Positions 21,323-29,670 of a stretch of 30,068 bases of DNA are shown one piece after another. A program made the position numbers and the translations under genes. The notes under the pieces were generated by a model. It worked only from the letters and a program-made list of their open reading frames with translations. It was not told the origin of the DNA and did no database searches. Each line of letters starts with the position of its first letter. Within the stretch, counting starts at the first letter, position 1. Origin of the DNA: an uncultured Eubacteriales bacterium (lineage in GTDB: Bacteria; Bacillota; Clostridia; Oscillospirales; Oscillospiraceae); assembly GCA_900552015.1 (NCBI GenBank), contig URXY01000021.1, positions 1 through 30,068 of the forward strand, in the 5' to 3' direction.

Positions 21323-22472
21323 ATTTCCTGTCGTTTTCAATGAGCGACAATAGGGTCTGCTCGAAGCCGTATTGGTCGCGGAGGCGGCGGGACTCGGCGA
21401 GCTTTTTGGTGCCGCGGCGGGTAGTGCGATGGCAGCGGAGCATCAGATTTTTGGGAGAGTGGGCGAAGTCGATGAACTCGATGACGTCGACGTCGTAGCC
21501 CTCGTCCTCCAGAACGGCGGCGCGGATGGCGTCGGTCAGAAGCGCGGAAAAGCGCTCCTGAAAAAGACCGTGCGAGAGCAGGATATCGAAGTCGCCGCCC
21601 TTCTGGATGGTCTTGTTCACCTCGTGCTGGCAGCAGGGAACGGAGAAGATGTGCTCAACGCCGCGCGAGATGGCGTAGTGCAGGGCATAGTCGGTCGCGG
21701 TGTCGCAGGCGTGGAGGGTAACGAGCATATCGATGTGCTCATCGTAGAGCACATCGCGCGTCACGTCGGCAACGACAAAGCGCAGACCATCGTAGCCGTA
21801 GCGCGCGGCGACCTCATTGCAGTGCTCGACGACATCCTCTTTTAAGTCATAGCCGATGATCTTCGCGCGCACGCCGCGCTTGACGGCGAAATAGTAGTAG
21901 AGCACGAACGTGAGGTACGATTTGCCGCAGCCAAAGTCGAGAATCGTGATCTCGTCGCGGCCGTAGGCGCGGAACGCGTCGTCCACCAGCTCAATGAAGC
22001 GGTTGATCTGCTTATATTTGTCGTATTTCGCCTTGACGATCTTGAAGTCCGGCGTGAACACGCCGAGGTCGACGAGGGCGGGGATGTTCTCGCCCTCCTG
22101 CAAAATGTATTCCTTCTTGCGGTCGTGCGAGGCGGTCACGGCGGCGCGGGACGCGCCGGACTTGGCGGTGCATTTGTATGCGCCGTTCGCCTTGCGGACG
22201 TACTGGCGCGTTTCACTCTCGGTGCAGAGCGTGACGGAGCGAAAGAGGCCGTCGAGCTCTTGCTCAAAGGTCTCAAGCAGCGCGCCGCGCGCGACGTTGC
22301 GGTGCGCGACCTTCTGCCCCTGCTGATATTCAAGCTGAAAGAAGGCCTTGCCGCGCAGCTTTAAGGGCCGCACGGTGACGCGCGAGTGCCCGATTCGCGC
22401 GACCGGCTCGGCGAGAACGAGCTTGGTGAGCGTGCCGAGGCGCTCGGCAAGGTCGGTCAAGACAATGCTCAT
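21321..22472 (-). CDS. Class I SAM-dependent methyltransferase with N-terminal extension
   Basis: A 383-residue protein. The SAM motif is ITILDFGCGKSYLTF (about residues 175-189), followed by the acidic YDLKEDVVEHC, VVADVTRD and the motif IV-like MLVTLHACDTATD. The later SVPCCQHEV motif is typical of the METTL25/Methyltransf_32-type family. The N-terminal 150 residues are a separate domain with basic patches and may bind RNA (inference). The gene overlaps rsmI by 4 bases (ATGA), so it is translationally coupled to it, which hints at an rRNA or tRNA role. Its 3' end abuts repeat copy 4. Confidence 0.85.
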   Translation of the reverse strand: MSIVLTDLAERLGTLTKLVLAEPVARIGHSRVTVRPLKLRGKAFFQLEYQQGQKVAHRNVARGALLETFEQELDGLFRSVTLCTESETRQYVRKANGAYKCTAKSGASRAAVTASHDRKKEYILQEGENIPALVDLGVFTPDFKIVKAKYDKYKQINRFIELVDDAFRAYGRDEITILDFGCGKSYLTFVLYYYFAVKRGVRAKIIGYDLKEDVVEHCNEVAARYGYDGLRFVVADVTRDVLYDEHIDMLVTLHACDTATDYALHYAISRGVEHIFSVPCCQHEVNKTIQKGGDFDILLSHGLFQERFSALLTDAIRAAVLEDEGYDVDVIEFIDFAHSPKNLMLRCHRTTRRGTKKLAESRRLRDQYGFEQTLLSLIENDRK

Positions 22473-23353
22473 GCGCCGAACCTCTCTTTGAGCGCAAGGT
22501 GCGCGGCGTACAGCTCATTTTTGCTGTAGGTGTTGTTCTCATCCTTCAAGAGCAGCTTGATCGCGTCCTTGGCCGTGCAGTCACTGCGCACCATGCAGTC
22601 GACGAGCAGCGCCTCGGGCGAGGTGATGTGCTCGACCTCGCGCAGGCGGTAATCGTCGCAGACCTCGACAATGAGGACATATTCACCCTTTTCGTAGGTT
22701 TCCTTCGCGATGAGCTGATCCTTGACTTCCTGCGGCGTGCCGCGGAAGGTCATCTCGTGGAGCTTTGTCATGTCGTTGCAGAGGCACAGGCGCAGCTGCG
22801 CGTTTTCCTCGATGAAGAAGTCGATGACGCTCATGATGCGCTTGGGAGATTCGTAAAAGGCGTAGGTCGCGGTGTCGCCCTTGCGCATCATCATCAGCAC
22901 GCGGCGGCGGTCGGCCGTCTCGCGCGGGAAAAAGCCATAGAAGAGGAAGCTCGAGAGGTCAAAGCCCGAGATCGATAGCGCGTTGACCGCGGCGCAGCAG
23001 CCGGGCACGCCGACGACGCGGATGCCGTTTTCGACCGCGGCGCGGATGAGCTCGTTGCCGGGGTCGGAGATGCAGGGCGTGCCCGCGTCGGTGATGACGG
23101 CGATGTCCCTGCCGGAGGCAAGCTGTTCGATGAACCACTTCGCCTTGCCGTATTCGTTGAACTTGTGGTTGGCGCTCAGGCTGTTGCCGCGGATGCCGAG
23201 CTTGTTGAGCAGCACCACGCTGCGGCGGGTATCCTCGGCGGCGATGATATCGGCGGTGGACAAGATCTCGCGTCCGCGCTCGGACATGTCGCGCGAGTTG
23301 CCGATGGGCGTTGCGACGATATAAAGGGTGCCGGTGGTCTTCTGCTCGTCCAT
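22469..23353 (-). CDS. rsmI: 16S rRNA (cytidine-2'-O)-methyltransferase RsmI
   Basis: A 294-residue tetrapyrrole-methylase-fold enzyme that methylates C1402 of 16S rRNA. Signatures are TLYIVATPIGNSRDMSERG (residues 9-27), AAEDTRRSVVLLNKLGI (37-53), AVITDAGTPCISDPGNELIRAA and FYGFFPRE. A C-terminal helical region with SKNELYAAHLALKERF follows, as in the family. The start at 23353 has TGGAGG 6 bases upstream; longer in-frame extensions run into the promoter. It is the first gene of the unit with the second methyltransferase. Confidence 0.96.
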   Translation of the reverse strand: MDEQKTTGTLYIVATPIGNSRDMSERGREILSTADIIAAEDTRRSVVLLNKLGIRGNSLSANHKFNEYGKAKWFIEQLASGRDIAVITDAGTPCISDPGNELIRAAVENGIRVVGVPGCCAAVNALSISGFDLSSFLFYGFFPRETADRRRVLMMMRKGDTATYAFYESPKRIMSVIDFFIEENAQLRLCLCNDMTKLHEMTFRGTPQEVKDQLIAKETYEKGEYVLIVEVCDDYRLREVEHITSPEALLVDCMVRSDCTAKDAIKLLLKDENNTYSKNELYAAHLALKERFGA

Positions 23354-23392
23354 AAGATCCTCCAAATAGCAAAAATTTCTCATTACGCTGAC

Positions 23393-23421
23393 AGTATAGC
23401 CTATTTTCGACCGCTTGGCAA
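23393..23421 (-). promoter_or_regulatory. rsmI promoter
   Basis: On the minus strand TTGCCA (23416-23421) and TATACT (23393-23398) are 17 bases apart, 40 bases from the start codon. Confidence 0.65.
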
Positions 23422-23446
23422 GGCGGGCGGCGGGCAGGAATTTCAT

Positions 23447-23474
23447 TTGCTTTTTGCGCCCGTCACGGTATAAT
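23447..23474 (+). promoter_or_regulatory. Promoter of the S41 peptidase operon
   Basis: TTGCTT (23447-23452) and a perfect TATAAT (23469-23474) are 16 bases apart, 33 bases upstream of the start codon. Confidence 0.65.
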
Positions 23475-23506
23475 GAAAGGACACTGACGAACAAAGGAGA
23501 AATTCC

Positions 23507-25396
23507 ATGAAACATAGATATTTACGCGCGGGCGCATTCTCCTGCGCGGCGGCGATGCTCATCGCGACGGGCGCGCAGGCGCTGAGCGTGGAGGAAGCGC
23601 GCGAGATCTTGCAGCGCAGCTACGTTGACAAGCTCCCGAATGCGGCGAAGGAGGCCGAAACGCTCGACGAGCTCTTTTCCTACACGGACGACTATACATA
23701 CTACATGACGGGCGAAGAGTATGAAGCCTTCCTCTCGGAGGTGGAGGGGGAGGTGAGCTTCGTTGGCATCGGCGCGGAGATCACGTACGGCGAGACGGGT
23801 ATCACGATCGTCTCGGTGCTCAAGGGCGGCGGCGCGGAGAAGGCGGGACTGCTCGCAGGTGACGTGATCGTTGCCATCGACGGAGAGGGCTGCGTGCCGG
23901 GAACGGCCGAGGCGCGCGAAAAGCTGCTCGGCGAGGCGGGCACACAGGTGCGCGTGACGGTCCTGCGCGCGGACGGCAGCAAAAAGGACATCACCGTGAC
24001 GCGCGCGCTCGTCGTGCAGGCGAATACAAGCGTTAGCGCGGAGGGCGGCGTTGGCTATATCGACTGCGACAGCTTCGGCTCGCAGACGGGAACGTATTTT
24101 CAGGACGGCGTGCGCAAGAATAACGGCGCGGTGCGCGCGTGGGTCGTGGACCTGCGCGGCAACGGCGGGGGGCTTACCTCCGCAGCGGTGACGGCGCTCG
24201 GCACCTTTGCGGGCAAGGGAGAGCTTGCCTATTTTGTTGACCGCGACGGCGACGCGATCCCCGAGCGCTACGCGGGCGCGGACCTGACAGACAAGCCTGC
24301 TATCGTGCTGATGAACGCGGGCAGCGCGAGCGCGTCGGAGATATTTGCCGGCGGTATCCTCGGCACGGGATCGGGTATCGTCATCGGCGAGCGCAGCTAC
24401 GGTAAGGGCGTGGCACAGATCGTCTATGACGGGACGAACTGCCCGTATCTGACGGATGACGCCGTCAAGGTGACGGCGTACCGCTTCTACTGCGCGGGCG
24501 GCAACACGACCGACCGCTTGGGCGTCATCCCGACGCTCTACGTCCCGCAGGGGACGACCTCGGCGGCTGCGGAGCTGCTTGCGGGCGCGAAGCCGGCGGA
24601 CGGCAGCGCGTACCTGCATCTGGTGCTGAACGGGCTGGACTTTTATGTGGATATCGCCGCGGCGAAGCAGCAGACGCTGGCGCTGGAAGGCATCCTGCGC
24701 GCGCTCGCACCCGATACAGAGCTCTACTGGGGCGAAAACGGTGCAGAGGAGCGTGTCACGAGCGCACAGGCGCGCGAAAAGTGCGGCAAGGCGGGCATGA
24801 GCATGGACTTTTCCGACGTTTCAGGCAGCGAGTATGAAGATGCCATCAATGCGCTCGCGGCGTACCGCATCGTGTTTGGCGATAAGGGCGCGTTCCGTCC
24901 GGACGACACCATGACGCGCGCGGAGATCTGCGCGCTGCTGGCGCAGGCGCTCGACGTCTATTCGTCGGCAGACGGGTACTTTACCGATGTGCCGAAGGGC
25001 AGCTGGTATGCCCCCTCCGTGAACGCGATGGCGTCGCTGGGACTTATCTCCGGCGTGGGCGGCGGGCGCTTTGCGCCGAACGCGACGATGACGCAGGAGG
25101 AATTCATCACGGTGCTGGGCCGCCTCGTCGAATTTTTGAATCTGGACGCGCGGGCATACCTCGACGAGCACCCGCTGGCCATTTTGCAGCCGCTTGCGCA
25201 GTACAAGAACTTTTCCCCCTGGGCCATCCGCTGCGCGGACCTTTTGACGGGTTCTGTGACGGACGAAAGCGGTGAGGCGGTGACGATGTACTGCACCGAT
25301 CTGGAGGGCATCGAGCCGAAGGAGCCCATCCTGCGCGAGCAGGCGGCGGCTGCGCTCTACAATGCGCTGCGCACGACGGGCACGCTCAAATACTAA
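23507..25396 (+). CDS. Exported S41 carboxyl-terminal processing peptidase with PDZ and SLH domains
   Basis: A 629-residue exported serine peptidase. The signal peptide is residues 1-26 with an AQA cleavage site. A PDZ domain spans about 80-165 (VGIGAEITYGETGITIVSVL, AEKAGLLAGDVIVAIDGE). The S41 catalytic core follows, with Ser275 in GSASASEI and Lys300 in RSYGKGVAQ; the 25-residue spacing is that of E. coli Prc (S430/K455). A spacer domain (about 360-440) leads to two SLH repeats (about 445-560: FRPDDTMTRAEI, and FTDVPKGSWYAPSVNAMASLGLISG), which would tie the enzyme to the S-layer or wall polysaccharide. It heads an operon with three metabolic genes, an odd grouping. The ribosome site is AAAGGAG 7 bases upstream. 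Confidence 0.94.
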   Translation: MKHRYLRAGAFSCAAAMLIATGAQALSVEEAREILQRSYVDKLPNAAKEAETLDELFSYTDDYTYYMTGEEYEAFLSEVEGEVSFVGIGAEITYGETGITIVSVLKGGGAEKAGLLAGDVIVAIDGEGCVPGTAEAREKLLGEAGTQVRVTVLRADGSKKDITVTRALVVQANTSVSAEGGVGYIDCDSFGSQTGTYFQDGVRKNNGAVRAWVVDLRGNGGGLTSAAVTALGTFAGKGELAYFVDRDGDAIPERYAGADLTDKPAIVLMNAGSASASEIFAGGILGTGSGIVIGERSYGKGVAQIVYDGTNCPYLTDDAVKVTAYRFYCAGGNTTDRLGVIPTLYVPQGTTSAAAELLAGAKPADGSAYLHLVLNGLDFYVDIAAAKQQTLALEGILRALAPDTELYWGENGAEERVTSAQAREKCGKAGMSMDFSDVSGSEYEDAINALAAYRIVFGDKGAFRPDDTMTRAEICALLAQALDVYSSADGYFTDVPKGSWYAPSVNAMASLGLISGVGGGRFAPNATMTQEEFITVLGRLVEFLNLDARAYLDEHPLAILQPLAQYKNFSPWAIRCADLLTGSVTDESGEAVTMYCTDLEGIEPKEPILREQAAAALYNALRTTGTLKY

Positions 25397-25648
25397 ATGT
25401 GGTACGTTTATATGCTCCGCTGCGCGGACGGCTCGCTCTACACCGGCGCTGCGGCGGATGTGGAAAAGCGCTTCGCCGTCCACAAGAGCGGACGCGGGGC
25501 GAAGTATACAAGGTCGCATCCGCCGCTTGCGGTCGTCTACCGCGAGGCCTGCGGCGACAAGGGCGCGGCGCTGCGGCGGGAGGCTGCCATCAAAAAGCTG
25601 CCGCGCGCGGAAAAACTGAAGCTTGCGGAGGGAACGAACGATGCGTGA
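25397..25648 (+). CDS. GIY-YIG nuclease family protein (UPF0213/YazA type)
   Basis: An 83-residue single-domain protein. The opening WYVYMLRCADGSLYTGAAADVEKRFAVHKSGRGAKYTR (residues 2-39) carries the GIY-YIG pattern in its usual YhbQ/YazA form, with the V-Y-x-L and Y-T-G segments, a conserved arginine (about residue 24) and a C-terminal RREAAIKKLPRAEKLKL helix. The family is present in many bacteria; its nuclease role is not well defined. The start follows the peptidase stop by one base, and the end overlaps the next gene by 8 bases, so all three are translationally coupled. Confidence 0.88.
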   Translation: MWYVYMLRCADGSLYTGAAADVEKRFAVHKSGRGAKYTRSHPPLAVVYREACGDKGAALRREAAIKKLPRAEKLKLAEGTNDA

Positions 25649-26522
25649 AACAGAGCTCACCCGCTTTTGGGTGCAGGGCCTGCTGCCCGCGCGGAAGCAG
25701 GACGGACACAAGGGGGATTTCGGCAAGCTCTTAGTTCTCGGTGGGAGTGTTGGGTATACGGGCGCGCCGTATCTCGCGGCGAGCGCGGCGGAGCATTCGG
25801 GCTGCGGCCTCGTCTATCTCGGCGTGCCGGAGAGCATCTGGGCGATCGAGGCCGCAAAATGTGTGGGGGCGATGCCCTTTCCGCTGCCGGAGGTGGACGG
25901 GAGGCTGTGTATCGCGTCGCTCGACGCGATGCAGGATAAGGTCAATGGCTGCGACGTGATCGCGCTCGGACCCGGACTGGGGCGCGGGAAGGGGACGGAG
26001 CAGTTCGTCCACGCGCTTTTGTGGCAGGCACGGCAGCCGATGGTGCTGGACGCCGACGGGCTGAACGCCCTGCAGGGCTGCCCGGAGAGACTCGACGACC
26101 GGCGCGGATGCGTGACGGTCATCACGCCGCACGACGGCGAATTTGCCCGCCTGAGCGGGCGGACGCTTGAAGAGCTCGCGTCGCGTTCCCGCGCAGACTA
26201 TGCCTGCGAATTTGCAGAAAAGTACGGCTGCTGCGTGGTGCTCAAGGGGCACCGGACGCTCATCGCCCTGCCGGACGGGACGCTGTACCGCAACACGACG
26301 GGGTGTTCGGCGCTCTCGAAGGGCGGCAGCGGCGATGTGCTGACGGGCCTTATCGCCTCGCTCCTGTGCCAGGGAGCGAACGCGCGGGACGCGGCGGCGC
26401 TCGGCGTGTGGCTCCATGGCCGCGCGGGCGAGCTGCTGGAAGAGGAGATGACGGCCTACTGCGCGAGCCCGCTCGCGCTCATCGAGCGGGGACTGCCGGG
26501 GGCATTCAAAGAGCTTTGCTGA
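25641..26522 (+). CDS. nnrD: ADP-dependent NAD(P)H-hydrate dehydratase
   Basis: A 293-residue ribokinase-like enzyme that repairs damaged NADHX/NADPHX. Motifs are LLVLGGSVGYTGAPYLAA (residues 30-48), LGPGLGRGKGT, DADGLNAL, ITPHDGEFARLSG, VLKGHRTLIALPDG and GCSALSKGGSGDVLTGLIA, where GSGDVLTG is the catalytic aspartate/anion-hole stretch. This is the stand-alone dehydratase: the NnrE epimerase domain that is fused in front in many bacteria is absent. The start at 25641 has GGAGGG 8 bases upstream; an earlier in-frame Met at 25623 lies inside the GIY-YIG gene. Confidence 0.94.
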   Translation: MRETELTRFWVQGLLPARKQDGHKGDFGKLLVLGGSVGYTGAPYLAASAAEHSGCGLVYLGVPESIWAIEAAKCVGAMPFPLPEVDGRLCIASLDAMQDKVNGCDVIALGPGLGRGKGTEQFVHALLWQARQPMVLDADGLNALQGCPERLDDRRGCVTVITPHDGEFARLSGRTLEELASRSRADYACEFAEKYGCCVVLKGHRTLIALPDGTLYRNTTGCSALSKGGSGDVLTGLIASLLCQGANARDAAALGVWLHGRAGELLEEEMTAYCASPLALIERGLPGAFKELC

Positions 26523-26545
26523 AAAAGAGAAAGGAAACACGATCG

Positions 26546-27862
26546 ATGGAGAAGATCAAAGGGAGATTTATCACGCCGGAGGAGGCGGTTCTGGCCGTCC
26601 GCGACGGCGACTGGGTAGATTACGGCTTCGGCGTGGGCTTTCCGGAGCTGCTGGACCGCGCGCTTGCCGCGCGCCGAGGAAGGGTGAAGGATGTGAAGGT
26701 GCGCGGCGGGCTTGTCATCCGGCCGCGCATCGAGATCGTGGAGTCAGATCCCGAGCAGGAGAGCTTCACCTACTATAGCTGGCACGTCGGCGACTATGAG
26801 CGAAAGCTGCAAACGCGCGGTCTTGTGCGTTTTTTGCCCGTGGCGCTCAGGTATCTTCCCTATCTCTACCGCGACGGGCACATCCGCTGCGACGTGGCGT
26901 TCGTGCCGGTGTCACAGCCGGATGAGAACGGGTACTGCGGGCTCGGCATCTCGAACTTCGCGTGGCGGACCATTTTTGAAAGCGCCCGCACGGTCATCTT
27001 CGAGATCAACGAGCGCTATCCGCGCCTGCAAGGTGTGGACGGCTCGCACCGCGTGCACCTTTCCGAGGCGGACTACATTGTCGAGGGCGAGCACGAGCCG
27101 CTGCCCGTGCGCTCCTACCGCGCGCCGAGCGAGACGGATATCGCCATCGCGAAGCTCGTGGTGGAGGAGATCCCCAACGGGGCGACACTGTCGCTCGGCG
27201 TGGGCGGCGTGCCGTACACGGTGGCGCGGATGCTCGCGGAATCGGACAAGAAAGACCTCGGCTGCCACACGGGGACCATCTCGGACGCGTTTCTCGAGCT
27301 CTACAGGGCGGGCAAGCTGACAGGCGCGCGTAAGGAGCTCGACACGGGGCTCGCGAGCTGGAACCTCGCGATGGGCTCGCAGGAGCTATACGATTGGCTC
27401 GACGCGGAACCGCAGCTCTTCCACCCCGGCGACCTCGACTACATCCATTCGGTCGAACGCATCGGGCAGCTCAGCAACGTCATCAGCATCAACGGCGGCG
27501 TACAACTCGACCTGATGGGGCAGGAGAATGCCGAGAGCGCAGGCATGCGCCAGCTTTCGGGCGTCGGTGGGCAGATGGACTTCCTCGAGGGTGCGTTCCG
27601 CTCGAAGGGCGGCAAGGGCTTTATCTGCATCAACTCCTCGCGCATTACGAAGGACGGCGAACGCAGATCGAACATTTTACCGACTATCCCCGGCGGCAGC
27701 ACCATTTCCGCGCCGCGCACGATGATCGACTATGTGGCGACGGAGTACGGCGTGGTGAGCCTGATGGGCAAGTCCCTGCGCGAGCGCGCGGAGGCGATGG
27801 CCTCCATCGCGCACCCGGACTTCCGCGAAGAGCTGCTGCAATATGCACACGACCACTTTTGA
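26546..27862 (+). CDS. Acetyl-CoA hydrolase/4-hydroxybutyrate CoA-transferase family protein, catalytic glutamate replaced
   Basis: A 438-residue protein of the AbfT/cat2-type CoA-transferase family. Conserved features are the glycine loop SLGVGGVP (residues 216-223), the VSQPDENGYCGLGISNFA stretch and the C-terminal SGVGGQMDF, NILPTIPGGS and ATEYGVVSLMGKS blocks, which bind CoA. The catalytic glutamate of this family lies in an HTE-x-x-SD context (Glu238 in the Clostridium aminobutyricum enzyme, by knowledge). Here the same place reads LGCHTGTISDAF, with Gly243. All other blocks are intact, so this is likely a real change and not decay. The start has AAAGGAAA upstream, 23 bases after nnrD. 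A bidirectional terminator follows. Confidence 0.88.
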   Translation: MEKIKGRFITPEEAVLAVRDGDWVDYGFGVGFPELLDRALAARRGRVKDVKVRGGLVIRPRIEIVESDPEQESFTYYSWHVGDYERKLQTRGLVRFLPVALRYLPYLYRDGHIRCDVAFVPVSQPDENGYCGLGISNFAWRTIFESARTVIFEINERYPRLQGVDGSHRVHLSEADYIVEGEHEPLPVRSYRAPSETDIAIAKLVVEEIPNGATLSLGVGGVPYTVARMLAESDKKDLGCHTGTISDAFLELYRAGKLTGARKELDTGLASWNLAMGSQELYDWLDAEPQLFHPGDLDYIHSVERIGQLSNVISINGGVQLDLMGQENAESAGMRQLSGVGGQMDFLEGAFRSKGGKGFICINSSRITKDGERRSNILPTIPGGSTISAPRTMIDYVATEYGVVSLMGKSLRERAEAMASIAHPDFREELLQYAHDHF

Positions 27863-27868
27863 GCACAC

Positions 27869-27909
27869 AAAAAAGGAGACCGTTTCCAGCGGAAACGGTC
27901 TCCTTTTTT
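27869..27909. terminator. Bidirectional terminator between the CoA-transferase and AGCS genes
   Basis: AAAAAAGGAGACCGTTTCC and its complement pair perfectly around a 3-base loop, with T-runs on both strands. The two genes converge here, so it serves both. Confidence 0.9.
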
Positions 27910-27925
27910 GACTTTGATGGGGAAA

Positions 27926-29341
27926 TCACTTTCTGTCGGGCAGGCGATTGGGATCGTCCGCGTGCTTGACGACGAGGCTCGTGAGAGCGAACAGGGCGAG
28001 CGCGTTGGGGATGACCATGAGGTTGTTGAACATATCGCTCAGCTCCCAGACGAGGTCGTTGGCCATCATCGTGCCAAGGAAGATGAAGATGAGCGCGAGG
28101 ATGGTGTAGACGATGACGCTCTTCTTGCCGAAGAGGTAGGCGACGTTGATCTTGCCGAAGAGATTCCAGCCGAGGATGGTGGAGAAGGCAAAGAAGAACA
28201 GGCACACCGCGACGAACATGTTGCCCGCGGTCTCACCGAAGACAACGCCAAACGCGGTCTGGGCGAGGTTGGCCTTGCCGAGCGTGGTGGACGCGGCGGC
28301 AGCACCGCATTCGTGGAGGGGACCGCCCTCAGTGTAGAGGGTGGAGATGATGACGAGCGCGTTGAGGGTCAGGACGACGAAGGTATCGATGAACACACCG
28401 ATCATGGCGACAACGCCCTGATCGTGCGGGCACTTGACGTTCGCGAGCGCGTGGGCGTGGGGGGTAGAACCCATACCGGCCTCATTGGAGAACAGGCCGC
28501 GCTTTGCACCCTGAGAAATGGCGGTCTTGATGGCATAGCCGAAGCCGCCGCCGATGATGGCCTGCGGAGCGAAGGCATACTTGAAGATCATGCCGATGGT
28601 AGCGGGGACATACTTGATGCGCGCGATGAGAACGATGAGACCGCCGAGCAGGAAGATCGCGGCCATGATGGGAACGACCTTCTCGGTGACGGAGGCGAGG
28701 CGCTGCACGCCGCCGAGGAAGATGAAGCCGCAGATGGCGACGAGCACGAGACCGACGATCCAGGACGGGACACCGAAGGCAGTCTGCATCGTCGAGCCGA
28801 TGGAGTTGGACTGCACCATGCAGCCGAAGAAGCCGAGCGCCAGCGTGATGGCGATGGCAAAGAAGCCGGCAAGGAACTTGCCGAAGCCGCCCTTAAAGGC
28901 GCGGGTGATGTAGTACACGGGGCCGCCCTTGATGTTGCCGTCCTTTTCGACGATGCGGGTCTCCTGGGCGAGGGTCGCTTCCGCGTAGATCGTGGCCATG
29001 CCGAGGAAGGCGATGAGCCACATCCAGAAGATGGCGCCGGGGCCGCCGGTGAGGATGGCGCCGGACGCGCCGACGATGTTGCCCGTGCCGACCTGGGCGG
29101 CGATGGCGGTGGCGAGCGCCTGGAACGAGCTCATACCGCTCTCCTGCTTGCCGCCGCGCAGTGACAGGTTGCCGAACACGCTGTTCCACCCTTCCTTGAA
29201 GCAGCGGATCTGGACGAAGCGGGTCTTGATGGAGTACCAGAGACCTACGCCGATGAGCAGGAACACCAGAATGTAGTTGCTGAGGTAGGTGTTGATATCA
29301 CATACAATGGGATACAACGTGGCTTCGATCGATTCAAACAT
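27926..29341 (-). CDS. Sodium:alanine/glycine symporter (AGCS family)
   Basis: A 471-residue membrane protein with about eleven hydrophobic segments. The family signature is seen: SSFQALATAIAAQVGTGNIVGASGAILTGGPGAIFWMW (residues about 70-107), then ATLAQETRI and the NEAGMGSTPHAHALA stretch that is typical for AGCS. It imports alanine or glycine with sodium. The singlet glycine riboswitch upstream, with its own promoter and terminator, favours glycine as effector and probably as substrate. The ribosome site AGGAGAGAGAGTT lies directly after the terminator T-run. Confidence 0.96.
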   Translation of the reverse strand: MFESIEATLYPIVCDINTYLSNYILVFLLIGVGLWYSIKTRFVQIRCFKEGWNSVFGNLSLRGGKQESGMSSFQALATAIAAQVGTGNIVGASGAILTGGPGAIFWMWLIAFLGMATIYAEATLAQETRIVEKDGNIKGGPVYYITRAFKGGFGKFLAGFFAIAITLALGFFGCMVQSNSIGSTMQTAFGVPSWIVGLVLVAICGFIFLGGVQRLASVTEKVVPIMAAIFLLGGLIVLIARIKYVPATIGMIFKYAFAPQAIIGGGFGYAIKTAISQGAKRGLFSNEAGMGSTPHAHALANVKCPHDQGVVAMIGVFIDTFVVLTLNALVIISTLYTEGGPLHECGAAAASTTLGKANLAQTAFGVVFGETAGNMFVAVCLFFFAFSTILGWNLFGKINVAYLFGKKSVIVYTILALIFIFLGTMMANDLVWELSDMFNNLMVIPNALALFALTSLVVKHADDPNRLPDRK

Positions 29342-29354
29342 AACTCTCTCTCCT

Positions 29355-29396
29355 AAAAAACAAAGAAGTTGCCGATACGAAGATCAGCAACTCCGG
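29355..29396 (-). terminator. Terminator between the glycine riboswitch and the AGCS gene
   Basis: On the minus strand GAGTTGC-TGAT pairs with ATC-G-GCAACTTC (29367-29392), followed by TTTGTTTTTT. The ribosome site begins 1-2 bases later. It is the likely expression platform of the riboswitch at 29452-29541. Confidence 0.75.
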
Positions 29397-29451
29397 AGAG
29401 GACATTTCATCGAGCGGGGCGTGAAAAACGGCGCGTCGACAATGCCGGTTT

Positions 29452-29541
29452 TCTCTGTCCCTTTGCCTGAGAGATTCGACCCTTTCGGTCTTGCACCTTC
29501 GGCACTCAATTCAATGAGTTCTCCAGAGTTTCCTCGGCTTC
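29452..29541 (-). ncRNA. Glycine riboswitch, single aptamer
   Basis: On the minus strand CTCTGGAGA, GTGCCGAAGGTGCAA and AATCTCTCAGGCAAAGGGACAGAG form one glycine aptamer of the gcvT family. A second full core is not seen; the upstream stretch 29541-29595 may form a partial 'ghost' aptamer as in known singlet forms. The aptamer precedes an AGCS symporter gene through a terminator, a standard arrangement. Confidence 0.9.
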
Positions 29542-29598
29542 CGGTTTGCGAGATCCCGAAAGCGTCATCGGTAGATATTCGTTTGTTTCAGCAATAAA

Positions 29599-29627
29599 AG
29601 CGTAACACGGCGGGGGAAAGAAGTCAA
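29599..29627 (-). promoter_or_regulatory. Promoter of the glycine riboswitch-AGCS transcript
   Basis: On the minus strand TTGACT (29622-29627) and TACGCT (29599-29604) are 17 bases apart, upstream of the aptamer. Confidence 0.6.
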
Positions 29628-29670
29628 GCTGTACGACACGTCCAAAAGCGCCAAAGATCTTATGCAAAGA

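Noticed and set aside
25623..25640. Earlier in-frame start for nnrD
   Set aside because: It would lie further inside the GIY-YIG gene, without a ribosome site; the ATG at 25641 has GGAGGG.
27908..29164. Open frame of 418 codons opposite the AGCS symporter
   Set aside because: Shadow frame, extremely acidic and repetitive, with no ribosome site; the symporter is certain.
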